Assembly (NCBI GenBank): GCA_026225235.1
Contig: JAMFSK010000114.1
Coordinates: forward strand, 360,174 to 424,173
Length of the DNA: 64,000 bases
Origin: Burkholderiales bacterium
Lineage (GTDB): Bacteria; Pseudomonadota; Gammaproteobacteria; Burkholderiales; Burkholderiaceae
Direction of reading: 5' to 3'
The stretch's first letter is position 1. Each line of letters begins with the position of its first letter. The notes below the pieces were generated by a model. It ran no database searches, was not told the DNA's origin, and saw only the letters and a program-made list of their open reading frames with translations. The translations under genes were made by a program, and so were the position numbers. Of this stretch, positions 1 through 7,145 are shown in pieces.

Positions 1-536
1 TGGACGAGGCAGAAGTCCTCGCCCGCGGTGAACGGGTGCGCACGGTCCGGCGTGACGGCCGACTCGGTCGCCATGCGGGTATGGCCCACCAGATGCGAGC
101 CGCTCAGATGCGAGAAGCCGTAGCGCTGCGAGACTTCGGCGGGTGTGCCGATGTCCTTGTACAAATCGATCGAGCGTCCAGCGGAGAGCAGGTAGATAGC
201 GGGATGGGCGTCGTGCAGCCAGGCCTTGACCGCTTCGAGATCGCCGCGCACGGTCAGGATGGCGTGATTGCCCCGCGCCTGAATCTGCGCATTCGCATCG
301 AGCGACACGTTCAATGCCGTTGCGAGATGCACCCAGTCAAAGCGTTCGGCCTGATCGGTAAAGCCCGAATAGAGACTCAGCTTGCGCAGCCCGTCGACCA
401 GTTGCGTGCCGAACACGGCGAGGCCGGCCGAATCCGGGCCGCGCTCGGTCATGCCGAGCAGCATCGGCACCATGAGTTCACCCAGCCGCTCTCGCAGCGC
501 AGGCGTCTTGACCAGCAATCCCACGATTCCACACAT
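1..536 (-). CDS. Class II glutamine amidotransferase (GlxB/MgsA-like), C-terminus outside the window
   Basis: The protein starts MCGIVGLLVK, so Cys2 becomes the N-terminal nucleophile of an Ntn-type glutaminase. Further class II glutaminase signatures follow: TERGPDSAG near residue 35 and GHTRMATESAVTPDRAHPF near residue 150. Only about 178 residues are inside the window. A GAGGAGA ribosome site lies just upstream, and the start is 11 bases after the stop of the glutamine-synthetase-like gene, so the two are probably cotranscribed. Family knowledge: stand-alone proteins of this kind are the GlxB or MgsA subunit of N-methylglutamate-synthase-like complexes and occur next to GlnT/GmaS genes. 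I infer the same role here. The MgsB and MgsC partners would lie beyond position 1. Confidence 0.8.
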   Translation of the reverse strand, partial: MCGIVGLLVKTPALRERLGELMVPMLLGMTERGPDSAGLAVFGTQLVDGLRKLSLYSGFTDQAERFDWVHLATALNVSLDANAQIQARGNHAILTVRGDLEAVKAWLHDAHPAIYLLSAGRSIDLYKDIGTPAEVSQRYGFSHLSGSHLVGHTRMATESAVTPDRAHPFTAGEDFCLV

Positions 537-547
537 CGCCAGTCTCC

Positions 548-1936
548 TCAGAAAAATTCCAGATAGTTTTTGAGTTCCCAGTCGGACACATGACGCATGT
601 ATTCGAGCCACTCCATGCGTTTGAGCTTGAGAAATTCGTCGACGACCGGACCCAGTGCATCGCAGATCAGACGATCGCTTTCGAGCGCGTCGAGCGCCTG
701 TTCGAGGGTCTGCGGAAGCACGCCAATCTGGCGTTCCTTGAGCTGCGCGGGGGACCACGCATAGAGGTTGTCGTTAGCCGGTTCACCGGGCGTCAGTTCG
801 CGGTCGATACCGTCGAGCCCCGCCGCGATCACAGCGGCAGTCGCCAGATAGGGGTTGCATGAGCCATCGGGTAGGCGCAGTTCGATGCGTTCGCCCGGCA
901 CGCGGATCATCGTCGAGCGGTTGTTATCGCCGTAGCTGATATACGCGGGCGCCCAGGTCGAGCCAGTCAGCGAACGTCCCACGACCAGCCGCTTGTAGGA
1001 GTTGACGGTCGGGTTGCAGAGCGCCGTTAGCGCGGGGGCATGAGCAAGCAGGCCGGCCGTGAAGTGGTAAGCCAGCTTCGAGAGCCCCATCGCCTGTGGA
1101 TCGCTCTTGTCAGCGAACAGGTTGCGTTCGCCGTTGCCAATCGAGATATGCATATGCATGCCATTGCCCGGCAGGTTGGCAAAGGGCTTGGGCATGAACG
1201 AACAGATCAGCCCCATCTCGTTGGCGATCTCCGAGGCCGCCATCTTGAAGAACACGTAGTGATCGCACGAGGTCAGGCAATCGGTGTACGTGTAGTTGAT
1301 TTCGAACTGACCGTTGGCGTCCTCGTGGTCGATCTGATAAACGTCGATACCCACCGCGCGCATCGACTCGGTGAGCTTCTCGAGAAAGGCGCGCGTGCGC
1401 GACAGGCCCTTGTAGTCGTAGCACGGCTTGGCGAGCGTGTCGCTTGCGTCGCAAGGTTCAATCGCGCCGCTGACGGTTCGCTTGAGTAGTGAGAACTCCG
1501 GCTCGAGGCCGGTGAACAGCGTCCATTGACGTTCGGTCAGACGCGCGATCTGCTGCTTGAGGGTGACCCGCGAGTCGTATGTCCAGGGCAAGCCGCGCAC
1601 ATGGCCCTCGCAGACGATGCGTGCCATGCCGGGCTGCCACGGCACCGGTGTGAGCGTCGCCAGGTCGCCGACCGCCATGAAGTCGGGCCCGTTCGGTTCG
1701 ATCCCCACGCCCCAGATCGCAAAGCCGGCAAAACCCGCACCGTCTTTCAACACGCTCTTCAGGTGCGCCAGCGGGACCGACTTCGCCTTAGCCACGCCAT
1801 GAATATCGACGAACTGTGCCAGCACGTATTTCACGCCCTGCTGGCTCAGGTAAGCCTGCGCATCGTCGGCTGAGCCGAACCGCGGCACTTGCCCGAGATC
1901 CGCACCAGACAGCGAACTCGCATCATTCAGATTCAT
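548..1936 (-). CDS. glnT: Type III glutamine synthetase / gamma-glutamylmethylamide synthetase family (GlnT/GmaS)
   Basis: This 462-residue ATP-dependent amide ligase contains the expected glutamine synthetase blocks: a beta-grasp N-domain ([13 protein letters not shown] near residue 45), the metal-binding GLEPEF near 143-148, [12 protein letters not shown] near 200, GNGMHMHIS near 255, and the R-rich nucleotide/glutamate site [11 protein letters not shown]. An upstream in-frame start exists, but the ATG at 1936 has a clear AAGGAG site, so I chose it. The gene precedes a class II glutaminase of the MgsA type. That context favours gamma-glutamylmethylamide synthetase (methylamine plus glutamate) over ordinary nitrogen assimilation. 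This substrate is inference; the family membership is certain. Confidence 0.85.
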   Translation of the reverse strand: MNLNDASSLSGADLGQVPRFGSADDAQAYLSQQGVKYVLAQFVDIHGVAKAKSVPLAHLKSVLKDGAGFAGFAIWGVGIEPNGPDFMAVGDLATLTPVPWQPGMARIVCEGHVRGLPWTYDSRVTLKQQIARLTERQWTLFTGLEPEFSLLKRTVSGAIEPCDASDTLAKPCYDYKGLSRTRAFLEKLTESMRAVGIDVYQIDHEDANGQFEINYTYTDCLTSCDHYVFFKMAASEIANEMGLICSFMPKPFANLPGNGMHMHISIGNGERNLFADKSDPQAMGLSKLAYHFTAGLLAHAPALTALCNPTVNSYKRLVVGRSLTGSTWAPAYISYGDNNRSTMIRVPGERIELRLPDGSCNPYLATAAVIAAGLDGIDRELTPGEPANDNLYAWSPAQLKERQIGVLPQTLEQALDALESDRLICDALGPVVDEFLKLKRMEWLEYMRHVSDWELKNYLEFF

Positions 1937-2045
1937 CGTCACTCCTTGCAACAACGTCGATTGCAGGTTGGAAAAACCACCCCGGTGATTCGGCCCTTGC
2001 CGAAGTGTGGATCCATCAGATTTATCAATAAGCAATAAAAATTCA

Positions 2046-2066
2046 TGCCAGGAAACTCTCCAGGCA
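2046..2066. promoter_or_regulatory. 21-bp dyad in the glnT / cupin-regulator divergent intergenic region
   Basis: The dyad reads TGCC-a-GGA, five central bases, TCC-a-GGCA, and is symmetric around position 2056. It sits in the 181-bp gap between the divergent glnT-like gene and the XRE-cupin regulator. That is where an autoregulating HTH dimer would bind. A binding role is inferred from symmetry and position only. Confidence 0.4.
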
Positions 2067-2117
2067 AAAAAACACCCTTCAATCTGCTAACCTTTTGCTT
2101 TTCCACGAGGCCCGGCG

Positions 2118-2720
2118 ATGCAAAACGGCGACGACCCCAAGAATCCGCTCGAGCACTACCTCGGCGCGACGATTCGAGAACTACGCCATCGCCACGGCCT
2201 GACGATCGCCCAGGTTGCCCAGCAGGCCGGCATCAGCCGCGGCATGTTGTCGAAGATCGAAAACGCCCAGACCTCGACCGGCCTCGATGTGCTCAACCGC
2301 ATCGCCAAGGCACTCGGTGTGTCGCTCTCCACCCTCTTTCGCAACTACGACGTACCCGGCGGCGGCGCCCAACTAGTCAAGAAGGGCGCGGGCATGGAGG
2401 TGGTCCGCAAAGGCACCAAGCGCGGCCACACCTACCACCTGCTCGCCTACGACCAGGGTCCGCGCAAGCTCTTCGAGCCGTTCCTCATCACGATGGACGA
2501 CGAGGCCGAGCGCTTTCCCGTCTTCGAACATCCCGGCACCGAGTTCATTCATATGCTTAAGGGCATCATCGAATACCGCCACGGACAGCAAACCTATGTG
2601 CTTCATCCCGGCGATACCCTGACCTTCCAGGGCGACATTCCGCACGGTCCGGAAACGCTGATCAAGACTCCGATACAGTTCCTGTCAATCATTCTGTATC
2701 CGCAAGCAGTTGCTGAGTAG
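2118..2720 (+). CDS. XRE-family transcriptional regulator with C-terminal cupin domain
   Basis: A 200-residue protein with an HTH_3 domain at about residues 14-68 (IRELRHRHGLTIAQVAQQAG, then SRGMLSKIENAQTS). A small-molecule-binding cupin barrel follows at about 110-190 (EFIHMLKGIIEYRHG, HPGDTLTFQGDIPHGPE). Regulators of this build (PuuR/SutR type) sense metabolites such as amines or amino acids through the cupin. It is divergent from the glnT-like and glutaminase genes, so it is their likely regulator. The ATG at 2118 is preceded by a weak GAGG site. Confidence 0.88.
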   Translation: MQNGDDPKNPLEHYLGATIRELRHRHGLTIAQVAQQAGISRGMLSKIENAQTSTGLDVLNRIAKALGVSLSTLFRNYDVPGGGAQLVKKGAGMEVVRKGTKRGHTYHLLAYDQGPRKLFEPFLITMDDEAERFPVFEHPGTEFIHMLKGIIEYRHGQQTYVLHPGDTLTFQGDIPHGPETLIKTPIQFLSIILYPQAVAE

Positions 2721-2765
2721 GACGGCCCTGCGGCCATCGCCCACCCTGCCGTCCTGCTTCGCTGC
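2719..2765. terminator. Weak hairpin after the cupin-regulator gene
   Basis: Arms AGGACGGC (2719-2726) and GCCGTCCT (2758-2765) are complementary, with a smaller GGCC hairpin inside the loop. The structure begins at the stop codon, in the gap before a convergent LysR gene. There is no strong T tract, so the terminator role is tentative. Confidence 0.3.
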
Positions 2766-3007
2766 GACCTGCCGCAGACGAACGCAATGACCGTGCCATG
2801 TTTCTTTCAGTGAATCAAAAATTCCTGTCACGAAACTATGGCGCGGCATTGCGCCCCTTGGCAAATTGAGCCACCACGGATGTCGAGTGGTGTGATTCCG
2901 TACCCCCGGTGCATCGGTTGCCGCATCTGGTGCGGTACTGCACCGAAAGCGTCGGGGTGCTTCAACAACTCTATTAGTGCCGCTTATGAAGAGGCGGCAC
3001 GCCATGC

Positions 3008-3973
3008 TCAGCGCAGAACGTCTTCAGGCAAATGCGGTAGCGCACGCGCCAGCGCAGGATGGATGCCGTGGTCGAGCACACGGCGCGTGAGCGTCACGAT
3101 CTCGTCGGCAAAGTCGTCCCATTCGCCTTGCCGATGCAGCAGGAAGAAGTCGCGCCGCCCGAGCCCGCTCGTCGGCAAGGGCAGCACCGCGATATCCCCC
3201 AGGTAATGTCGCGCTTGCCACAGACAGAGCGGTGTCGAAATCGCGAACCCCAATTTGGCGGCGACCAGACTCAACAGGGGGTCAGTCGCATCGAACTCGT
3301 AGCGGCGCGGGCTCTCGATGCCGAGGTGGCGGGCAAAGCGTTCGATCTGTTGCCCGATCACCGACCGCGCGGTATAGCGAATCAGCGGCAGCTCCTGGAC
3401 CAGCGTGCGCCAGTCGGCATCCTCGCGGCCGTTCAGATAACTGCGAGCGACCACCACTACGAATGCCTCGGAACAGAGCGGGATCTCGACGATGCGCGCG
3501 TCATCGAGGACGACCTGCGTGCAGACGGCCATATCGATTTCGCGGTCATGCAATTGTTTGGCAAGGCCAGGCGTGAGACCCGACCAGAGGGCGATCTGCC
3601 GGGCCGAGCCCGACACGGCGCGAATCAGTTCAGGGCCGACCGTCGCGGCAAATGAGTCGACACAGCCCAGGCGAACCGGCAAGGTGCCGGTGTGAGAGGC
3701 ATCCCCGATCCGCGTGCTGACCATCTGGGCATGCTCGAGCAGCGGCCCGGCGAGTTCCAGCAGGGCGCGCCCGGCGATATTGAGCCGCGGCGGGCGGCTG
3801 TCGCGATCGAACAAGCTGGTGCCCTGTTCGCGCTCGAGCGACGACACGGACTGGCTGATCGCGCTCTGGCTGACCCCAAGCTGCTTGGCCGCGGCCGTCA
3901 TCGAGCCCGTTTCACACACCGCAACGAAGGCCTGAAGCGCGCGCAAGTCGATCGGAGGCTGCGTTCGTCTCAT
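3008..3973 (-). CDS. LysR-family transcriptional regulator
   Basis: A 321-residue LTTR. The N-terminal winged HTH covers about residues 7-66 (LRALQAFVAVCETGSM, AAKQLGVSQSAISQSVSSLE, LFDRDSRPPRLNIAGR). A periplasmic-binding-protein-like effector domain follows from about residue 95. The reading frame can be extended 17 codons upstream, but starting at MRRTQPPIDLRALQ (ATG at 3973) puts the HTH at its normal distance from the N-terminus. It is divergent from the FAD oxidoreductase-etfBA operon, with about 180 bases between, and probably controls it. The ligand is unknown. Confidence 0.87.
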   Translation of the reverse strand: MRRTQPPIDLRALQAFVAVCETGSMTAAAKQLGVSQSAISQSVSSLEREQGTSLFDRDSRPPRLNIAGRALLELAGPLLEHAQMVSTRIGDASHTGTLPVRLGCVDSFAATVGPELIRAVSGSARQIALWSGLTPGLAKQLHDREIDMAVCTQVVLDDARIVEIPLCSEAFVVVVARSYLNGREDADWRTLVQELPLIRYTARSVIGQQIERFARHLGIESPRRYEFDATDPLLSLVAAKLGFAISTPLCLWQARHYLGDIAVLPLPTSGLGRRDFFLLHRQGEWDDFADEIVTLTRRVLDHGIHPALARALPHLPEDVLR

Positions 3974-4155
3974 CAAAACTCCATGGTCGTTGAGCGAACC
4001 CAGGCGGATCGCTGACCCTCGCACAGGGTGCCTGTCATCACGTCGCTCACACCTAAGTTGAGCGTTTCGACGGAACCGTCATAAGTTTGCCTAATACAAA
4101 ATAGTTGTGCGGTGTCCGTTCATAAAATCGGCTCATCGTTTCTTCAGGGGGTTCC
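3974..4155. promoter_or_regulatory. Divergent LysR / FAD-oxidoreductase promoter region
   Basis: This 182-bp non-coding gap must hold both divergent promoters. It is more AT-rich around 4075-4110 than the flanks. A LysR-type T-N11-A element such as ATAAGTTTGCCTAAT lies there. The exact operator cannot be fixed by eye. Confidence 0.35.
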
Positions 4156-5343
4156 ATGAGCCACTACGACTACATCGTGATCGGCGCGGGCGTGATCGGC
4201 GCCTCGGTCGCCCACCATCTCGCCTCGCTCGGTGCCCCCAGTGTATTGGTTGTCGAACGGCTCACGATCGGGGCAGGCACGACGGCCCAGTCGTCGGGCC
4301 TGCTTCGCACGCACTATTCGGTACGTCAGAACGTGGAACTCGCTCGGTCGTCCTGGTCGGCGTTCAATGATTTCGCGGCCTACGTCGGCGATGAGGAAGC
4401 CTCGTGCGGTCTCGTCAAGTGCGGCTATATGATCTGCGCTCCCGAAGGCGACAAACTCGATGCGCTGCGTTCGTCGCTCGATGCGCAACGCGACATGGGT
4501 ATCGACGTGCAATTGCCGACCCGAGAGGAGGCACGCGAGCGGATGCCGATCGCACATTTCGACGACGCCGCCTTGATCGGCTATGAGCCCGAGGCCGGTT
4601 TCGCCGACGCGTATCTGGTTGCCACCAGCTTTGCGCGTTCGGCACGCCGCCGGGGCGTCAAGCTCATGGAAGGCGTGACGGTCACCGGTCTCGTGCGCGA
4701 GGGTCGCAAGGTCGTCGGCGTGCATACGACGGCGGGCACTTTCCATTGCGACACCCTGATCAGCACCCAGAACATCTGGACACCCGAACTCGCGCAATGG
4801 ATCGGCGTGCCGTTGCCAGTGAAGGCCGAACGCCATACCGTACTCGCGCTCGAATGCGAGGATGCCGCCTATTCCTTCGGAATGCCGGCTTTCAAGGACC
4901 TGGGCTCACCCGGCATGCTCTATTACCGCAGCTATGGCGGCAGTCAGATGCTGGTCTCCGAGGGGGTCGTCGGCGAGACACTCAACGCACCCGAGACCGA
5001 GCAGGGCGATATCTCACTCGACTATGTCGCCGAGGTCGGGGCCCAGGTTGCCGAGCGCTTTCCCGCCTACGAAATGGCGGGCCTGGCATCGTCATGGACC
5101 GGCGTCTACGACGTGACCCCGGACTGGAACCCTGTGCTCGGCCCGGTGGGAGACGTGGAGGGGCTGGTCGTCGGCTTTGGCTTTTCCGGGCATGGTTTCA
5201 AGCTGTCTCCCGGTATCGGCAAGATCCTCGCGCAACACGCGCTCGGCATGCCGACCGATGTTTCCCTCACGCCCTACTCCCTTGACCGGTTTGCGAGCGG
5301 CGCGTTGCTTGTCGGCAAGTACGGTTCGGGCGCCGTGTCCTGA
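4156..5343 (+). CDS. FAD-dependent amine/amino-acid oxidoreductase (DAO family, sarcosine-oxidase/dehydrogenase-like)
   Basis: A 395-residue DAO-fold flavoprotein. The N-terminal dinucleotide-binding motif is IVIGAGVIGASVAHHL (about residues 7-22), followed by the FAD ribose-contacting VVER. The C-terminal FAD motif GFGFSGHGFKLSPGIGK is typical of sarcosine, dimethylglycine and N-methyl-amino-acid oxidizing enzymes. A GGGGG site precedes the ATG. The gene is followed at 18 bases by etfB and then etfA, so it probably acts as a dehydrogenase that passes electrons to ETF instead of oxygen. Together with the nearby GlnT/MgsA genes this suggests oxidative demethylation or deamination of an N-alkyl amino acid. 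The substrate is inferred. Confidence 0.8.
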   Translation: MSHYDYIVIGAGVIGASVAHHLASLGAPSVLVVERLTIGAGTTAQSSGLLRTHYSVRQNVELARSSWSAFNDFAAYVGDEEASCGLVKCGYMICAPEGDKLDALRSSLDAQRDMGIDVQLPTREEARERMPIAHFDDAALIGYEPEAGFADAYLVATSFARSARRRGVKLMEGVTVTGLVREGRKVVGVHTTAGTFHCDTLISTQNIWTPELAQWIGVPLPVKAERHTVLALECEDAAYSFGMPAFKDLGSPGMLYYRSYGGSQMLVSEGVVGETLNAPETEQGDISLDYVAEVGAQVAERFPAYEMAGLASSWTGVYDVTPDWNPVLGPVGDVEGLVVGFGFSGHGFKLSPGIGKILAQHALGMPTDVSLTPYSLDRFASGALLVGKYGSGAVS

Positions 5344-5361
5344 TCGAACGAAGGTCTCTCC

Positions 5362-6156
5362 ATGACGATGAACATTCTGGTCCCGGTCAAACGCGTGGTC
5401 GACGCCAATGTGCGCGTTCGCGTCAGTACGAACGGTGCAATCGATACGACGGGCTTGAAGATGTCGCTCAATCCGTTTGACGAATGTGCGGTCGAGAAAG
5501 CGTTGCAACTGAAGGAGGCTGGGTACGCCTCGCAAGTCACCGTGGTGAGCTGTGGTCTCAGCGCCGCTCAGGACGTCTTGCGCACGACACTGGCAATGGG
5601 TGCGGACGACGCCGTGCTGATCGACCTGGGTACGGCCGGACAGACGAACCCCGCACTCGATTCGCTCGCCGTCGCGCGGCTGCTGCGTGCCTTTATGGAC
5701 AGCGAAGACTATGGCCTCGTGCTGTGCGGCAAGCAGGCGATTGACGACGACATCGGTGGCGTTGCCGCGATGCTGGCAGCGCTGCTCGGTTGGCCGCAGG
5801 CGCTCAATGCGAGCACCCTCGATGCCGAACCGGACGGCTGGCGTGTGACCTGCGGCGATGACACGGGCACGGCAATCTGGAAGCTCCGCGGTGCGAGCGT
5901 GGTGAGCGCTGATCTGCGCCTGGCCGAGCCGCGTCGCGTGACGCTGCCCAACATCGTCAAGGCCAGACAGAAGCCCTTGAAGATCTTCGATGCGTTGAGT
6001 CTCGGCGTGAACCTCACGCCTCATACCCGCATTGTCGAACTCGCCGAACCTGCTGTACGTCAGCCTGGCGTCAAAGTAGCCCATACCGCGGCATTGCTGG
6101 CTGCACTCGGCGCCGAGCGTCTGTTCGACGTCGCCCTCACAGGAGCACCAGCATGA
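5362..6156 (+). CDS. etfB: Electron transfer flavoprotein beta subunit
   Basis: A 264-residue EtfB. The N-terminus [19 protein letters not shown], the block [19 protein letters not shown], and [20 protein letters not shown] (the AMP/adenine-site region of the family) identify it. The ATG at 5362 follows a GAAGG site by seven bases. EtfB pairs with EtfA (FAD-bearing) to carry electrons from a dehydrogenase to ETF-ubiquinone oxidoreductase. Its stop overlaps the etfA start (ATGA), indicating translational coupling. It is a dedicated copy, linked to the FAD oxidoreductase upstream rather than to a fatty-acid locus. Confidence 0.92.
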   Translation: MTMNILVPVKRVVDANVRVRVSTNGAIDTTGLKMSLNPFDECAVEKALQLKEAGYASQVTVVSCGLSAAQDVLRTTLAMGADDAVLIDLGTAGQTNPALDSLAVARLLRAFMDSEDYGLVLCGKQAIDDDIGGVAAMLAALLGWPQALNASTLDAEPDGWRVTCGDDTGTAIWKLRGASVVSADLRLAEPRRVTLPNIVKARQKPLKIFDALSLGVNLTPHTRIVELAEPAVRQPGVKVAHTAALLAALGAERLFDVALTGAPA

Positions 6157-7082
6157 GGAGTCTGATCGTAGGCGAATACGAAGAACACGGCATCACCGAC
6201 GCAACCCTGCGCGCGCTCACTGCGGCCTCGCAACGCGGTGTTGCCTTCGATGTGCTGGTCGCAACGCGGCAAGCCGCAGACTCGGCCTCGCGCATCGCCG
6301 GCGTGAGCCGTGTCTTGCTTGTGAATACCGGCGACGCCGACGCCCTGCTTCCCGAAACGCTTGCGCTTCAACTGGCCGCGCTGGCCGCCGACTACTCGCT
6401 GATTGCAGCAAGCCATCGCACGGCTGGCCGTGCTGCTTTGCCGCGAGCGGCCGCGCTTGCCGACGGGGCCTTCCTTGCAGATGTAACGGCCGTGCTCGAT
6501 TCGCAACGCTTTGTTCGAAGCCTCTACGCGGGGAGAGTGACGGCCACGGTCGAAAGCACGGCCACGGTGACGTTCGTGACCTTTCGTGCCTCCTCTTTCG
6601 TACCCGCGGCGGCTGCAGGAGGAACGGCCCCGGTCATCGAACTTGCCCCGCTCGCGCCTTTTGCCGCGACCACGCTGGTCGAACGTCAGGCGCCCGTGCA
6701 AACCAGCCGCGATCTCGCCAGCGCGCGCGTCGTCGTGTCGGGCGGCCGCGGACTCGGTTCCGGAGAAAACATGACGCGACTCGGTTCGCTCGCCGAGCGT
6801 ATGGGCGCCGCGCTCGGGTCATCGCGCGCGGCGGTCGACGCAGGCTATGCGCCCAACGCGACGCAGGTCGGTCAGACCGGCAAGACGGTGGCACCCGAGG
6901 TCTACCTCGCGTTCGGCATCTCGGGGGCGATCCAGCATCTTGCCGGCATGAAAGATTCGCAGATCATCGTCGCGGTCAACAACGACCCCGATGCACCGAT
7001 ATTTTCGGTCGCGGACTATGGGATTGTGGGTGATCTGTTCGAGGTGATGGGTGAGCTGGAACGCCAGGTGAGGCAGGGTTAG
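6153..7082 (+). CDS. etfA: Electron transfer flavoprotein alpha subunit
   Basis: A 309-residue EtfA. The C-terminal FAD domain is complete: [49 protein letters not shown] and [19 protein letters not shown], all in family order. The N-terminal domain is more divergent. It starts inside the etfB stop (ATGA overlap) and closes the operon of FAD oxidoreductase, etfB and etfA. The next gene runs in the opposite direction. Confidence 0.93.
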   Translation: MRSLIVGEYEEHGITDATLRALTAASQRGVAFDVLVATRQAADSASRIAGVSRVLLVNTGDADALLPETLALQLAALAADYSLIAASHRTAGRAALPRAAALADGAFLADVTAVLDSQRFVRSLYAGRVTATVESTATVTFVTFRASSFVPAAAAGGTAPVIELAPLAPFAATTLVERQAPVQTSRDLASARVVVSGGRGLGSGENMTRLGSLAERMGAALGSSRAAVDAGYAPNATQVGQTGKTVAPEVYLAFGISGAIQHLAGMKDSQIIVAVNNDPDAPIFSVADYGIVGDLFEVMGELERQVRQG

Positions 7083-7145
7083 TTACGTCTGGCTGCTCAT
7101 CTCTGAGGACGCCGCTTGCACGCGCCTCGGTCAGGACGCCGCCCC

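Noticed and set aside
5092..6084. 330-codon open frame on the minus strand
   Set aside because: Antisense shadow of the FAD oxidoreductase and etfB.
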